DNA of 64,000 bases from Methylobacteriaceae bacterium (GTDB taxonomy: Bacteria > Pseudomonadota > Alphaproteobacteria > Rhizobiales > Beijerinckiaceae), in the NCBI GenBank assembly GCA_020638195.1, contig JACKJC010000001.1:1215875-1279874 (forward strand), written 5' to 3'. The notes beneath the pieces are model-generated. The model was not told the DNA's origin, did no database searches, and was given only the letters and a program-made list of their open reading frames with translations. How positions within the stretch are numbered: position 1 is the stretch's first letter; each line of letters begins with the position of its first letter. A program made the position numbers and the translations under genes. Shown here piece by piece: positions 52,733 to 61,810 of the stretch.

Positions 52733-53223
52733 TGGCGGAAACGGAGCCGACGGCGGGCTTCCGCTTTCTCTACCGGACCGACAAGGGCCGCATCGACCGC
52801 GCGGGTTGGTTCCGCGCGGCGGCGCCGCTGGCGGTGTCGTTCGTCGTCACGACGGCGATCATGCTGGCGCTCCTGCCCTGGGCCAATCGCCCGCTGACAG
52901 AGCGCGCCTTCTTCGATCCCGCCGCATTCGCCGCCAACACCTACATTCTGGTCTATGCGGCGCTGACGCTTCTGACGGCCATCTCCTGGGTCAATCTCGG
53001 CGCCAAGCGCTTTCGCGATCGCGGTCGCCCCGCGCCTCTTGGACTCGCCGGCCTGCTGCCGCTCGCCATGCTGGTCGCGGGCGCCGCCGGCTGGCTGCAG
53101 CCGCGCGTGGCGGAGGTCATGCCGCGCGCAATGGTATGGGCATGCGAGGGCCTATTGGTGGTGGTGGCGATCTGGACGTTTCTGGAGATGTTCGACGTGC
53201 TCGCGAAAGGCCGATCCGAATGA
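52732..53223 (+). CDS. DUF805-like membrane protein
   Basis: A 163-residue protein with about four hydrophobic segments: residues ~30-50 (AAAPLAVSFVVTTAIMLALL), ~70-90, ~103-120 and ~131-153. The N-terminal FRFLYRTDKGRIDRAGWF and NLGAKRFRDRGRPAPLGL match DUF805 proteins of unknown function. It sits between dapD and dapE, sharing one base with dapD and four with dapE, so it is translated with them. A role in lysine or diaminopimelate is not known and should not be assumed. Confidence 0.8.
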
Positions 53224-54371
53224 CCGTCTCCGCTCTCGACATCACCCGCGCCCTCATCCGCTGCCCTTCCGTCACGCCTGCGGAGGGCGGCGCTCTCGCC
53301 TATCTCGAAAAGCTGCTCGGCGACGCGGGCTTCGAGACGCATCGCGTGACTTTTTCGGACAAGGACACGCCCGACGTCGAAAACCTCTACGCACGGATCG
53401 GCGAGGGCGCGCCGCACCTGACCTTCGCCGGTCATACCGATGTCGTGCCGACCGGCGACGAGACGCTGTGGCGCTTCCCGCCCTTCTCGGCCGAGATTGC
53501 TGACGGCAGAGTCTGGGGTCGCGGCGCCTGCGACATGAAGGGTGGCATCGCCGCCTTCGCCGCCGCCGCATTGCGCTATGTTGAAAAGCACGGCAAGCCC
53601 AGGGGAGCGATCTCGCTGCTGATTACCGGCGACGAGGAAGGCCCTGCGATCAATGGCACGGTGAAACTGCTTGAATGGGTGGATGCGCGCGGAGAGAAAT
53701 TCTCGCACGCCATCGTCGGCGAGCCGACCAACCCCAATGCGCTCGGCGACATGATCAAGATCGGCCGGCGCGGTTCGCTCAATGGCGACATCACGGTAGT
53801 CGGCAGGCAGGGCCATTCCGCCTATCCGCAGCAGGCCGACAATCCGATTCCCACGCTCGCGCGCATCGTCACCGCGCTGTCGGCGGCGCCGCTCGACGAG
53901 GGCAACGCCGCCTTCGATCCGACGCGACTGGTCGTGACGTCCTTCGACGTCGGCAACAGCGCGCGCAACGTCATACCCGGCGAAGCGACCGCGAAGTTCA
54001 ATGTCCGCTTCAACGACATCTGGACGCCCGAGACGCTCGCCGCGCGCATCCGGGAAATCATCGCCGAGGCCGCGCAAGGCGCCGATGCGCGCGTGAAAAT
54101 CCATCCGACCAATTCGATTTCGTTCCGTACGCAGCGCTCCGGTTTCACCGACATGGTCGTCGCCGCCATCGAGAAGCAGACCGGCCGGACGCCGGAACTC
54201 TCGACGACCGGCGGCACGTCGGATGCGCGCTTCATCACCAATTACTGCCCGGTGCTGGAATTCGGCCTTGTCGGCAAGACGATCCACGCGACCGACGAGA
54301 ACGTGGAGGTCGCCGATCTCGACAAGCTCGCGGACATCTATGGCGAGATTCTCGAGCGCTATTTCGGTTGA
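53220..54371 (+). CDS. dapE: Succinyl-diaminopimelate desuccinylase
   Basis: Removes succinate from N-succinyl-LL-diaminopimelate, using two zinc ions. The 383-residue M20-family enzyme has its metal ligands in AGHTDVVPTG (His72, Asp74), GRGACDMKGG (Asp105) and ITGDEEGPA (Glu139/Glu140), and a lid domain with GRQGHSAYP. The C-terminal FGLVGKTIHATDEN carries the last ligand. The ATG at 53220 overlaps the DUF805 gene by four bases. Confidence 0.96.
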   Translation: MTVSALDITRALIRCPSVTPAEGGALAYLEKLLGDAGFETHRVTFSDKDTPDVENLYARIGEGAPHLTFAGHTDVVPTGDETLWRFPPFSAEIADGRVWGRGACDMKGGIAAFAAAALRYVEKHGKPRGAISLLITGDEEGPAINGTVKLLEWVDARGEKFSHAIVGEPTNPNALGDMIKIGRRGSLNGDITVVGRQGHSAYPQQADNPIPTLARIVTALSAAPLDEGNAAFDPTRLVVTSFDVGNSARNVIPGEATAKFNVRFNDIWTPETLAARIREIIAEAAQGADARVKIHPTNSISFRTQRSGFTDMVVAAIEKQTGRTPELSTTGGTSDARFITNYCPVLEFGLVGKTIHATDENVEVADLDKLADIYGEILERYFG

Positions 54372-54397
54372 ACCGAAATGCGCGGCAAGCGTCACGC

Positions 54398-54500
54398 ATT
54401 GTCATCCCGGACGGCGGCGCAGCCGCCGAGGCGGGACCCAGCGCCAGACTCCTGACTTCTGGTTCCCGGCTCTCGGCTTCGCTCCGGCCGGGATGACAAT
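54398..54500. repeat. Palindromic intergenic repeat of a second family
   Basis: A 103-bp element whose 13-base ends are perfectly complementary (ATTGTCATCCCGG and CCGGGATGACAAT), with internal partial pairing (GGCGGCGCAGCCGCC). It lies between dapE and the cupin gene and forms a long hairpin in RNA; REP-like elements with these ends are widespread in proteobacteria. Confidence 0.8.
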
Positions 54501-54505
54501 AAGGG

Positions 54506-54844
54506 ATGTGCGATATGCTCCCATCCGGCAACCTCCTCGCCAATATCCCTGCGACGTCGCGTGACGAACGCTTCGACACCCTTCTCTCCCGCCCCGGCGT
54601 CCGCATCGAACGCATCGTCTCGACCGGGCAGGCGAGCCCGCAAGGCTTCTGGTACGACCAGGCGGAAAGCGAATGGGTCTGCGTGATCGCGGGCTCGGCG
54701 TCCGTGCTGATCCACGGCGATCCCGAGCCCCGCATTCTCGTAGCCGGCGACTGGCTCGAAATCCCGCCCCATGTCCGACACCGCGTCGAATGGACCGACG
54801 AAAACCAGCCGACCGTCTGGCTCGCGGTGCATATCGGCCCCTGA
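54506..54844 (+). CDS. Small cupin-domain protein
   Basis: A 112-residue protein with a single cupin fold (GDPEPRILVAGDWLEIPPHV and HRVEWTDENQPTVWLAVHIG). The C-terminal histidines (HVRHRVEW) are possible metal ligands, and the WVCVIAGSASVLIHGD stretch is the first conserved motif. Role unknown. Start either 54506 (used) or 54515. The gene follows the repeat by five bases and may share its transcript. Confidence 0.8.
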   Translation: MCDMLPSGNLLANIPATSRDERFDTLLSRPGVRIERIVSTGQASPQGFWYDQAESEWVCVIAGSASVLIHGDPEPRILVAGDWLEIPPHVRHRVEWTDENQPTVWLAVHIGP

Positions 54845-54929
54845 GGCTGTCGCGCTTGCCTCGGTCTTCCAGGGACTCTAGGTTTGCTTGTCCGACAACT
54901 TCGTCGCGCAGACAAAAAACAAAGCAAAA

Positions 54930-55400
54930 ATGACCGATCTCCCCGTCCCCGAAACGCCTTCCGTCTCTTACCTGTGCGACGTCGCGGTCGATGTCGCCGA
55001 GCCCATCGTCGTCGGCGACACCGGCGCCGGCGTGCGCCGCGTCATCCCGATCATCGGCGGCACGGTGAAGGGCCGCATCAACGGCCGCGTGCTGGCGAGC
55101 GGCGCCGATTTCCAGATCATCCGCCGCGACGGCGTCGCGGAACTCGAAGCGCTCTACGTGATCGAGACCGAGCATGGCCTCGTCTACGTCAAGAACTACG
55201 GCTTGCGCGACGGGCCGAAGGACGTGCTCGACCGTCTCGCCCGCGGTGAACTGGTCGATCCGAAACTCGTCTATTTCCGCGCCTCGCCGCGTTTCGAGAC
55301 GGCCGCGCCTGAATTGCAATGGATGACGAAGCGCATCTTCGTCTGTTCCGGCGCGCGCCTGCCCAACCAGGTCGTGCTGCGCTTCTTCGAACTTCTGTGA
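54930..55400 (+). CDS. DUF3237 family protein
   Basis: A 156-residue protein of a widespread beta-barrel family of unknown function. Family features are GAGVRRVIPIIGGTVKGRI with VLASGADFQIIRRDGVAELE, YVIETEHGLVYVKNYG, and FRASPRFETAAPELQWM. The ATG at 54930 has no clear ribosome-binding site, and a TTG at 54888 would add 14 residues. It lies ten bases upstream of the nitroreductase gene, which suggests they are co-transcribed. Confidence 0.85.
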   Translation: MTDLPVPETPSVSYLCDVAVDVAEPIVVGDTGAGVRRVIPIIGGTVKGRINGRVLASGADFQIIRRDGVAELEALYVIETEHGLVYVKNYGLRDGPKDVLDRLARGELVDPKLVYFRASPRFETAAPELQWMTKRIFVCSGARLPNQVVLRFFELL

Positions 55401-55410
55401 GTTTGTTCCA

Positions 55411-56124
55411 ATGACGAAAAAGGTCGCCGAATTCACCGCCGCCGAATGCGCGGCCATCGAGAAGGCCATCGGCGAACGCCGCTCCATCCGCGCCTTTCTC
55501 GATACGCCCGTGCCGCGAGAACAGATCGAGCGCCTGCTCGATATCGCCGCGCGCGCGCCGAGCGGCACCAACATGCAGCCATGGCGTGCACATGTCGTCG
55601 TCGGCGCCGAAAAGGAGAGGGTGACGCAGGCCGTGCTCGGCGACTTCGCCGAGACCGGCGTGCAGCGTCACGATTCCGAATACAAATATTACCCGGACGA
55701 GTTCTTCGAGCCCTACCTCTCGCGCCGCCGGAAGGTCGGCTGGGACATGTACGGCATTCTCGGCATCAAGAAGGGCGACGGCGCCGCGATGGCCGCGCAG
55801 CACGGCCGCAACTACATGTTCTTCGATGCGCCCGTCGGCATCGTCTTTACGATCGACCGCCGTCTCGAGATCGGCTCCTGGCTCGACTACGGCTATTTCC
55901 TCGAGGCTCTGTCGGTCGCAGCGCGCGCGCATGGGCTGGAAACCTGTTCGCAGGCGGCTTTTGCCTACTTCCACAAACCGGTGCGCGAAGCGCTGCAACT
56001 GGCGCCCGAGGAAATGGTCGTCTGCGGTCTCTCGCTCGGATACGCCGACTGGAGCGCGCCGATCAATGCGCTGGAGACCGAGCGCACGGCGGCAAAGGAC
56101 TTTGCGACGTTCCGGGGGTTCTGA
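55411..56124 (+). CDS. Nitroreductase-family FMN oxidoreductase
   Basis: A 237-residue flavoprotein of the nitroreductase family. The N-terminal FMN motif is AIGERRSIRAFLDTPVPRE, followed by ARAPSGTNMQPWRAHVVVG, and the C-terminal GLETCSQAAFAYF with VVCGLSLGYAD contains the flavin-binding end. The physiological substrate (nitroaromatic, quinone or other) is unknown. A palindromic repeat lies 24 bases downstream. Confidence 0.88.
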   Translation: MTKKVAEFTAAECAAIEKAIGERRSIRAFLDTPVPREQIERLLDIAARAPSGTNMQPWRAHVVVGAEKERVTQAVLGDFAETGVQRHDSEYKYYPDEFFEPYLSRRRKVGWDMYGILGIKKGDGAAMAAQHGRNYMFFDAPVGIVFTIDRRLEIGSWLDYGYFLEALSVAARAHGLETCSQAAFAYFHKPVREALQLAPEEMVVCGLSLGYADWSAPINALETERTAAKDFATFRGF

Positions 56125-56147
56125 GGGACTGCGAGACACAACAAGGG

Positions 56148-56256
56148 CCTTCATCCTGAGGAGCGCCTGAAAGGCGCGTCTCGAAGGATGGCAGCATCAC
56201 GATTGCTGATCCGGCCACCCTTCGAGACGCCGCTGCGCGGCTCCTCAGGGTGAGGG
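56148..56256. repeat. Palindromic intergenic repeat, copy 2
   Basis: Near copy of the element at 15121-15228: CCTTCATCCTGAGGAGC at one end, GCTCCTCAGGGTGAGGG at the other, with the same CGTCTCGAAGGATGGCA and CCACCCTTCGAGACGCCG inner parts. The loop differs, so the stems rather than the loop are conserved. It separates the nitroreductase gene and ogt. Confidence 0.85.
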
Positions 56257-56289
56257 TTCCTGTCTCTCGATCGCCTCGTGACTCCGGCG

Positions 56290-56850
56290 TCACAGCAGCC
56301 TCATCTGCCCGTCCGTCGCGCCGGCGGCCAGCCCCACCGCCCGCCGTTCGATTTCCAGAATGCGCAGCTTCGTGTTCACCCCGCCGCCGGCTGAAAATCC
56401 GCCGGTCTTGCCATTGGCCGCGACAACGCGATGGCAGGGCACGATGATCGCGAATGGATTGCGTCCGAGCGCCTGTCCCACGCCGCGCGCCGCGCCCGGC
56501 TCGCCGATCGCGCGCGCGATCTGGCCATAGGTGCGCGTCGCGCCGCAGGGAATGAAGCGCGCCGCCGCATAGACCTGCGCCTCGAAGGCGCCGACGCGAT
56601 CCATGTCGAGCGCGATGTCGCTGAGGTCGACCGCGCGGCCGGCGAGCAGCTTGCCGATGCGCATGACGATCTCGGAAATCCCGTCGGGCGGCCGCCGTTC
56701 GAACGGCGCGCCTGACTTGCGCATCAGTCGCGCGCGCGTGGCTTCCGGCGTCTCTTCCGGCAGTTGCAACGCCTTCACGCCGCGCGGCGTCCAGGCGAGA
56801 CCGCACAGGCCGAGCGGCGTGTCGAAGAAGGTTGCGCCATAGCCGTCCAT
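56290..56850 (-). CDS. ogt: Methylated-DNA--protein-cysteine methyltransferase
   Basis: Repairs O6-alkylguanine by transferring the alkyl group to its own cysteine. The 186-residue protein shows the helix-turn-helix PCGATRTYGQIARAIG, the asparagine hinge in LGRNPFAIIVPCHRV and the acceptor Cys139 in PCHR, followed by GKTGGFSAGG. The N-terminal domain is of the Ogt type, without an Ada DNA-binding domain. It is a single gene on the minus strand, divergent from the thioesterase that follows. Confidence 0.94.
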   Translation of the reverse strand: MDGYGATFFDTPLGLCGLAWTPRGVKALQLPEETPEATRARLMRKSGAPFERRPPDGISEIVMRIGKLLAGRAVDLSDIALDMDRVGAFEAQVYAAARFIPCGATRTYGQIARAIGEPGAARGVGQALGRNPFAIIVPCHRVVAANGKTGGFSAGGGVNTKLRILEIERRAVGLAAGATDGQMRLL

Positions 56851-56949
56851 GCGCCCAGTCTAGCAGGGCTGATGGATGCGCGCGATTGCGCGCTTGCATA
56901 GGCGGCGCGCAGGCTCTAGCGGTGCATGAACAGGACTGGAGGAATGCCG

Positions 56950-57381
56950 ATGCTCGTCGCCAGACGCGAAAAGAAAATCGAATGGGGCGACTGCGATCCC
57001 GCCAAGATCGTTTACAACCCGCGCTTCTTCGACTGGTTCGACAATTGTACGGGCGGTCTGCTGGAAGCTGCTGGTTTCCACAAGCGCTGGCTGTTCGAAA
57101 ACCTCGACTTCGCCGGCATTCCGCTGGTCGAATCCCGCGCCAAATTCATGAAACCCGCGCGCTTCGGCGATACGGTCGTGATCGAGACGCAGGCGATCGA
57201 CATCCGCCGTTCGTCCTTCGATATCCGCCATCAATTGTTCAACGAAGGCGAACTGGCTATCGAGGCTTTCGAGACGCGCGTGTGGACGTCCCGCCACCCC
57301 GACGACCCCAACAAGATGAAGTCCGCGCCGATCCCGGACGATATCGTGCGCGCGCTGAAGGGCGAGCCGAAACCCGTCTGA
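56950..57381 (+). CDS. 4-hydroxybenzoyl-CoA thioesterase-type hotdog protein
   Basis: A 143-residue acyl-CoA thioesterase of the 4HBT group. The diagnostic N-terminal block is EWGDCDPAKIVYNPRFFDW, with the catalytic Asp in GDCDPAKI, and the strands RARFGDTVVIETQAI-like and VESRAKFMKPARFG. I chose the ATG at 56950, which has GGAGG seven bases upstream; upstream ATGs at 56926 and 56944 are less well placed. It may act on hydroxybenzoyl-CoA or another acyl-CoA; nothing nearby gives the pathway. Confidence 0.88.
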   Translation: MLVARREKKIEWGDCDPAKIVYNPRFFDWFDNCTGGLLEAAGFHKRWLFENLDFAGIPLVESRAKFMKPARFGDTVVIETQAIDIRRSSFDIRHQLFNEGELAIEAFETRVWTSRHPDDPNKMKSAPIPDDIVRALKGEPKPV

Positions 57382-57389
57382 CAGGCGTC

Positions 57390-58484
57390 TTACCCGATCC
57401 GCCGCACCCAGCCGTGCGGATCGGGAACGTCGCCGCGCTGAATGCCGACGAGCTGCGCCTTCAGCGCCGCCGTCACGGCGCCGACCGAGCCGTCGCCCAT
57501 GACGATGTCGCCGGCCGCGCTCTTCACCTTGCCGATGGCGGCCACCACGGCCGCCGTACCGCAGGCGAAGGCTTCCTTCAGTTTGCCGCTGGCGGCGTCA
57601 GCGCGCCACTGGTCCATGGAATAGCGCTCTTCGCGTACGGCGCGGCCTTGGGCGCGCGCCAGCGTCAGGATCGCGTCGCGCGTGATGCCCGGCAGGATCG
57701 TGCCGGTCAGCGGCGGGGTCACCAGCGAGCCGTCGTCCATCACGAAGAACACGTTCATGCCGCCGAGCTCTTCCACCCATTTGTGCTGGGCGGCGTCGAG
57801 GAAGACCACCTGGTCGCAGCCGTTCTCGATGGCTTCGGCCTGCGCCAGCAGCGAGGCCGCGTAATTGCCGCCGCATTTGGCCGCGCCCGTGCCGCCTTCG
57901 GCCGCGCGCGTGTAGCGGTCGGTCAGCCACACCGTCACGGGCTTTTCGCCGCCCTTGAAATAGGAGCCGACGGAGGAAGCAATCAGCACGAACAGATATT
58001 CGTGGCTCGGCCGCACGCCCAGAAAAGCCTCGGTCGCGAACTGGAAGGGGCGCAGATAGAGGCTGCCGTCGCCCTTGGGCACCCAGGCGCGGTCGACCTT
58101 CACCAGTTCCTCCACCGCCTGCATGAACACGGCTTCCGGAATGGTCGGCATGGCCATGCGCTCGGCCGACGCATTGAAGCGCTGCGCATTCTGCTCCGCG
58201 CGGAACAGGGCGATCGAGCCGTCGGACAGGTTGTAGGCCTTCAGGCCCTCGAAGATTTCCTGCCCATAGTGCAGGACAGCGGCGGCCGGATCGAGCGCGA
58301 TCGGCTCGCGCGCGCGGATCTGCGCGTCGTGCCAGCCGCGATCGAGCGCCCAGCGGATCGTGACCATATGGTCGGTGAAGACCTTGCCGAAACCCGGATC
58401 CTTGAGCGCCTCGGCCCGCGCTTCCGCACTGGCGGGTCGAGACGTCGGATTATGCGAAAAGACGATCTTCTGATGGGCGTTCAT
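57390..58484 (-). CDS. ilvE: Branched-chain amino acid aminotransferase
   Basis: A class IV PLP aminotransferase of 364 residues for the last step of valine, leucine and isoleucine synthesis, or their first breakdown step. The PLP lysine is in GTGAAKCGGNYA (Lys203), with HYGQEIFEGLKAY, LYLRPFQFATEA and the C-terminal EAFACGTAAVVAAIG. The ~360-residue length fits the longer (eukaryotic-like) IlvE group. The promoter region carries an inverted repeat. The neighbouring mmsB upstream fits valine breakdown. Confidence 0.94.
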   Translation of the reverse strand: MNAHQKIVFSHNPTSRPASAEARAEALKDPGFGKVFTDHMVTIRWALDRGWHDAQIRAREPIALDPAAAVLHYGQEIFEGLKAYNLSDGSIALFRAEQNAQRFNASAERMAMPTIPEAVFMQAVEELVKVDRAWVPKGDGSLYLRPFQFATEAFLGVRPSHEYLFVLIASSVGSYFKGGEKPVTVWLTDRYTRAAEGGTGAAKCGGNYAASLLAQAEAIENGCDQVVFLDAAQHKWVEELGGMNVFFVMDDGSLVTPPLTGTILPGITRDAILTLARAQGRAVREERYSMDQWRADAASGKLKEAFACGTAAVVAAIGKVKSAAGDIVMGDGSVGAVTAALKAQLVGIQRGDVPDPHGWVRRIG

Positions 58485-58540
58485 CCGGGCGGTCCATTCT
58501 CGTCTGAATTCTTGGCGTCGTCGGACGCGGGCCGTATTCG

Positions 58541-58565
58541 ATAATCTCTCGCGAGATTATGTCAA
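58541..58565 (-). promoter_or_regulatory. Putative ilvE promoter with inverted repeat in the spacer
   Basis: On the minus strand a perfect -35 box TTGACA (58565-58560) is followed by ATAATCTC-GCGA-GAGATTAT (58560-58541), with TATCGA as a weak -10 about 16 bases after the -35 box. The eight-base arms fill the spacer, suggesting a repressor or activator site. The site is also just after the mmsB stop, so a 3'-end role is possible. Confidence 0.5.
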
Positions 58566-58575
58566 GTAGGCTGAC

Positions 58576-59460
58576 CTATTCTGCCTTGCCGCGCAGAAAA
58601 TTGATCACGCCCGAGAAATCGTCGCCGGCATGGCCCGCGGCGTTGAAGAGGGCGTAGATCTGGGCGGCCGCGGCGCCGAGCGGCGTCGCCGCGCCAGCGG
58701 AAGCCGCGGCTTCCTGCGACAGCTTCAGGTCCTTCAGCATGAGCGCGGCGGCAAAGCCCGGCTTGTAGCCATTGTTGGCGGGCGAGGTCGGCACCGGGCC
58801 GGGCGCGGGGCAGTAGGTGGTCAGCGACCAGCTCTGGCCCGACGAGGTCGAGGCGACATCGAACAGGGCCTGATGGGTCAGCCCAAGCTTCTCGCCGAGC
58901 ACGAAGGCTTCGGCTGTGGCGATCATCGTCGCGCCCAGAATCATGTTGTTGCAGATCTTGGCCGCCTGGCCCGCGCCGGGGCCGCCGCAATGCACGATCT
59001 TCTTGCCCATCTGCTCCAGCAGCGGCTTGGCCGCCGCGAAGGCCGCATCCGCGCCGCCGCACATGAAGGTCAGCGTCGCGCCCTTGGCGCCGCCCGTGCC
59101 GCCGGACACCGGCGCATCGACGCTGGCGAGGCCCGCCTTTTCCGCGAGCGCATGGGCGGCGCGCGCGCTGTCGACGTCGATGGTGGAGGAATCGATCAGG
59201 AGGGCGCCCTTCTTCGCGAGCGGCGCGATCTCCGACCACACGGCCATCACATGCCTGCCGGCCGGCAACATGGTGACGACGACGTCGGCGTCCTTGACCG
59301 CGTCTGCGGCCGAGGCGGCCACCGAAATGCCGGCTTTTGCGGCTTCGTCGCGCAGGAAGGGCACGAGATCGAAGCCGTGCACCTTGTGGCCGGCCTTCGC
59401 CAGATTGACGGCCATCGGCCCGCCCATGTTGCCAAGTCCGATGAAGGCGACGGTGGTCAT
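58576..59460 (-). CDS. mmsB: 3-hydroxyisobutyrate dehydrogenase
   Basis: Oxidises 3-hydroxyisobutyrate in valine breakdown, using NAD. The 294-residue protein has the N-terminal motif FIGLGNMGGPMA (6-17), VDAPVSGGTGGAKGATL (substrate-binding), the catalytic lysine in AAKICNNM, and a C-terminal helical domain with KDLKLSQEAA. The ATG at 59460 follows AGGGAG; a longer frame to 59502 has no ribosome-binding site. It lies 91 bases before ilvE on the same strand, linking the two to branched-chain amino acid turnover. Confidence 0.92.
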   Translation of the reverse strand: MTTVAFIGLGNMGGPMAVNLAKAGHKVHGFDLVPFLRDEAAKAGISVAASAADAVKDADVVVTMLPAGRHVMAVWSEIAPLAKKGALLIDSSTIDVDSARAAHALAEKAGLASVDAPVSGGTGGAKGATLTFMCGGADAAFAAAKPLLEQMGKKIVHCGGPGAGQAAKICNNMILGATMIATAEAFVLGEKLGLTHQALFDVASTSSGQSWSLTTYCPAPGPVPTSPANNGYKPGFAAALMLKDLKLSQEAAASAGAATPLGAAAAQIYALFNAAGHAGDDFSGVINFLRGKAE

Positions 59461-59580
59461 GTCTCGCTCCCTTGCGTGTCTGCTTTGCAATCCGGTTAGC
59501 ACAGAGCCGCGCGCCGATCACGCGGCCAATCACGCAATTGTCAGGGGAGGTCTGTCGCCGGTGGGGTCTATGGTGCCGGC

Positions 59581-60369
59581 GTGACTGACGCCGACACGAC
59601 ATCGATGCAGCCCCTCTGGCGACGCTATGCGCCTCTGGCGGCGATAGCGCTGGCGCTGGTCGCCTTCTTCGGCCTGCGCCTCGACCGCTACGCTTCGTTC
59701 GAACTGCTGGTCGACAGCCGCGCGCCGCTGATGGACTACATTGGCCGGCATTTCGCCGCCGCTTTCGGCGCCTTCATTCTCACCTACGCCGCCCTCGTCG
59801 CCATATCCGCGCCGGGCGCGACGCTGATGACCGTCGCCGGCGGCGCGCTATTCGGCGTGGCCTGGGGGCTCGTCGGCTCGGTCGTGGGCGCGACGGCGGG
59901 CGCCTGCGGGCTTTTTCTTGCGGCCCGTTCGGCTTTGGGCGAGACGCTTGCGGCGCGGGCCGGCCCAAAGGTTTTGCGCCTGCGCGACAGATTCAAGGAA
60001 CACGCGGTCGGCTACCTCCTGTTCCTGCGCATGTCGCCGCTCTTTCCGTTCTGGTTCGTGAATCTCGCCGCCGCGCTGGCCGCCGTGCCGCTGCGAACCT
60101 TCTTCTGGACGACGGCGCTCGGCGTCCTGCCGGCGGGCTTCGTCTTCACGGCCGCCGGCGCCGGCATGGACGAAATCGTCGCCGGGGCGCTGGCGCGTCG
60201 CGACGCCTGCCGCGCCGCCGGCCAGGCCCTCTGCAAACTCGAACTCCCCTTGTCGGCCATCGTAACCCCGAAGATATTCGGGGTTCTGATCGGCCTGTCG
60301 CTGTTCGCGCTGGCGCCGATCGTGGCGCGGCGCATCTGGGCCGCGCGCAAACGGCTGGCGACGAAATGA
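59581..60369 (+). CDS. TVP38/TMEM64 (VTT/SNARE-associated) membrane protein
   Basis: A 262-residue inner-membrane protein with about five hydrophobic segments. The family VTT domain is recognised by LTYAALVAISAPGATLMTVAGG, ALFGVAWGLVGSVVGATAG, and the motif GYLLFLRMSPLFPFWFVNLAAALAAV. The GTG at 59581 is used; ATG at 59605 is possible. Its role is unknown. It precedes the flavoprotein gene by 13 bases; this pairing recurs in other genomes, where the two are sometimes fused. Confidence 0.85.
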   Translation: MTDADTTSMQPLWRRYAPLAAIALALVAFFGLRLDRYASFELLVDSRAPLMDYIGRHFAAAFGAFILTYAALVAISAPGATLMTVAGGALFGVAWGLVGSVVGATAGACGLFLAARSALGETLAARAGPKVLRLRDRFKEHAVGYLLFLRMSPLFPFWFVNLAAALAAVPLRTFFWTTALGVLPAGFVFTAAGAGMDEIVAGALARRDACRAAGQALCKLELPLSAIVTPKIFGVLIGLSLFALAPIVARRIWAARKRLATK

Positions 60370-60382
60370 ACGGACGCGTGGT

Positions 60383-61807
60383 TTGAACGAGACGCTCACG
60401 CCCGACATCTGCGTGATCGGCGCTGGCGCCGGCGGCCTGTCGGTCGCCGCTGGCGCCGCGCGGCTCGGCGTCTCGGTTGTGCTGTTCGAAAAGGGCGAGA
60501 TGGGCGGCGACTGCCTCAATGCCGGCTGCGTGCCCTCCAAGACCCTGATCGCCTCGGCGCACGCAGCGCAGGCGATGCGCGACGCCGAACGCTTCGGCGT
60601 TCATGCCGTCGAACCGCGCGTCGAATGGCCGGTCGTGCGCAAGCGGATCGCGGAAACGATCGCATCGATCGCGCCCGTCGATTCACAGGCGCGTTACGAG
60701 GCCATGGGCGTGCGGGTGATCCGCGCGCCCGCGCGCTTCGTCGATGCGCGGACGGTCGAAGGCGGCGGCTTCGCCGTCCGCGCCCGTCGTTTCGTGCTGG
60801 CGACGGGATCCGCGCCCTTCGTCCCGCCGATCCCCGGTCTCGAATTCGTCCGCTATCTCACCAACGAGACGATCTTCGATATCGAGACGGCGCCGCGCCG
60901 CCTGATCGTCGTCGGCGGCGGTCCGCAGGGCCTCGAATTGGCCCAGGCCTTCCGGCGCCTGGGGGCTGAAGCGATCGTTGTCGAGGCGGACAGGGCGCTC
61001 GCGCGCGAGGACCCGGAGCTCGCCGCCGTTGCGCTCGACGCGCTGCGTCGCGAGGGCGTGGATTTGCGCGAGGGCAGGGCGATCGCCCGCATCGAGCCGC
61101 GCCCCGAGGGCGTCCGGGTCGTTCTAGCCGGCCAGGATGTCGAGGAGACGATCGACGGCACGCATCTCCTGATCGCGACCGGCCGAAAGCCGAATGTCGA
61201 CAATCTCGGCCTGGAGGCGGCAGGGGTCGCGTTCGACCGCGCCGGCGTGAAGACCGGTCGCAACCTTCGTACCCGCAATCGCCGCATCTACGCCATCGGC
61301 GACGCCACCGGCCGGACGCAGCTGACATCAGCGGCGAACTATCATGCGGGACTCGTCTTGCGGCAGATCCTGTTCCGCCTGCCGGCGCGGGCGCGTGACG
61401 AACTCACGCCGCGCGTGACCTATACGGATCCCGAAATCGCCTGGGCCGGCCTCTCCGAAGAGGAGGCCCGGAAGCGGCACAGGAAGATCCGCATCCTGCG
61501 CTGGAGCCTGTCCGAAAACGACCGCGCCCGCGCAGAGGGCGCCCCGGAGGGCCATATCAAGGTCGTCACGGCGCGCGATGGACGGGTGCTGGGCTGCGGG
61601 ATCGCCGGCCGCGCGGCCGGCGAACTGATCGCGCCGTGGTCGCTCGCCCTGTCGAAGGGCCTGATGGCGCAGGACATGGCCAACGCCATTTTAGCCTATC
61701 CGACGCTGTCTGAAATCTCGCGGCGTGCGGCCCTCTCGGTCTATGCCGACAAATTGGGCAAGCCCTGGCTGAAGAGCGCGCTGCGCTTCCTGCGCAGGTT
61801 CGGGTGA
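60383..61807 (+). CDS. Mercuric reductase/dihydrolipoamide dehydrogenase-family flavoprotein
   Basis: A 474-residue pyridine nucleotide-disulfide reductase. FAD site CVIGAGAGGLSVAAGAARLG; redox-active pair GGDCLNAGCVPSK (C-x4-C); NAD site VVGGGPQGLELAQAF; second FAD motif IYAIGDATGRTQLTSAA; and the C-terminal dimerisation domain with YTDPEIAWAGLSEEEA. The active-site His-Glu of lipoamide dehydrogenases is not evident at the C-terminus, where YPTLSEISRRAAL is present. It uses a TTG start at 60383. The next gene, a histidine kinase, starts three bases later, so the three are an operon. Substrate unknown. Confidence 0.9.
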   Translation: MNETLTPDICVIGAGAGGLSVAAGAARLGVSVVLFEKGEMGGDCLNAGCVPSKTLIASAHAAQAMRDAERFGVHAVEPRVEWPVVRKRIAETIASIAPVDSQARYEAMGVRVIRAPARFVDARTVEGGGFAVRARRFVLATGSAPFVPPIPGLEFVRYLTNETIFDIETAPRRLIVVGGGPQGLELAQAFRRLGAEAIVVEADRALAREDPELAAVALDALRREGVDLREGRAIARIEPRPEGVRVVLAGQDVEETIDGTHLLIATGRKPNVDNLGLEAAGVAFDRAGVKTGRNLRTRNRRIYAIGDATGRTQLTSAANYHAGLVLRQILFRLPARARDELTPRVTYTDPEIAWAGLSEEEARKRHRKIRILRWSLSENDRARAEGAPEGHIKVVTARDGRVLGCGIAGRAAGELIAPWSLALSKGLMAQDMANAILAYPTLSEISRRAALSVYADKLGKPWLKSALRFLRRFG

Positions 61808-61810
61808 GCG

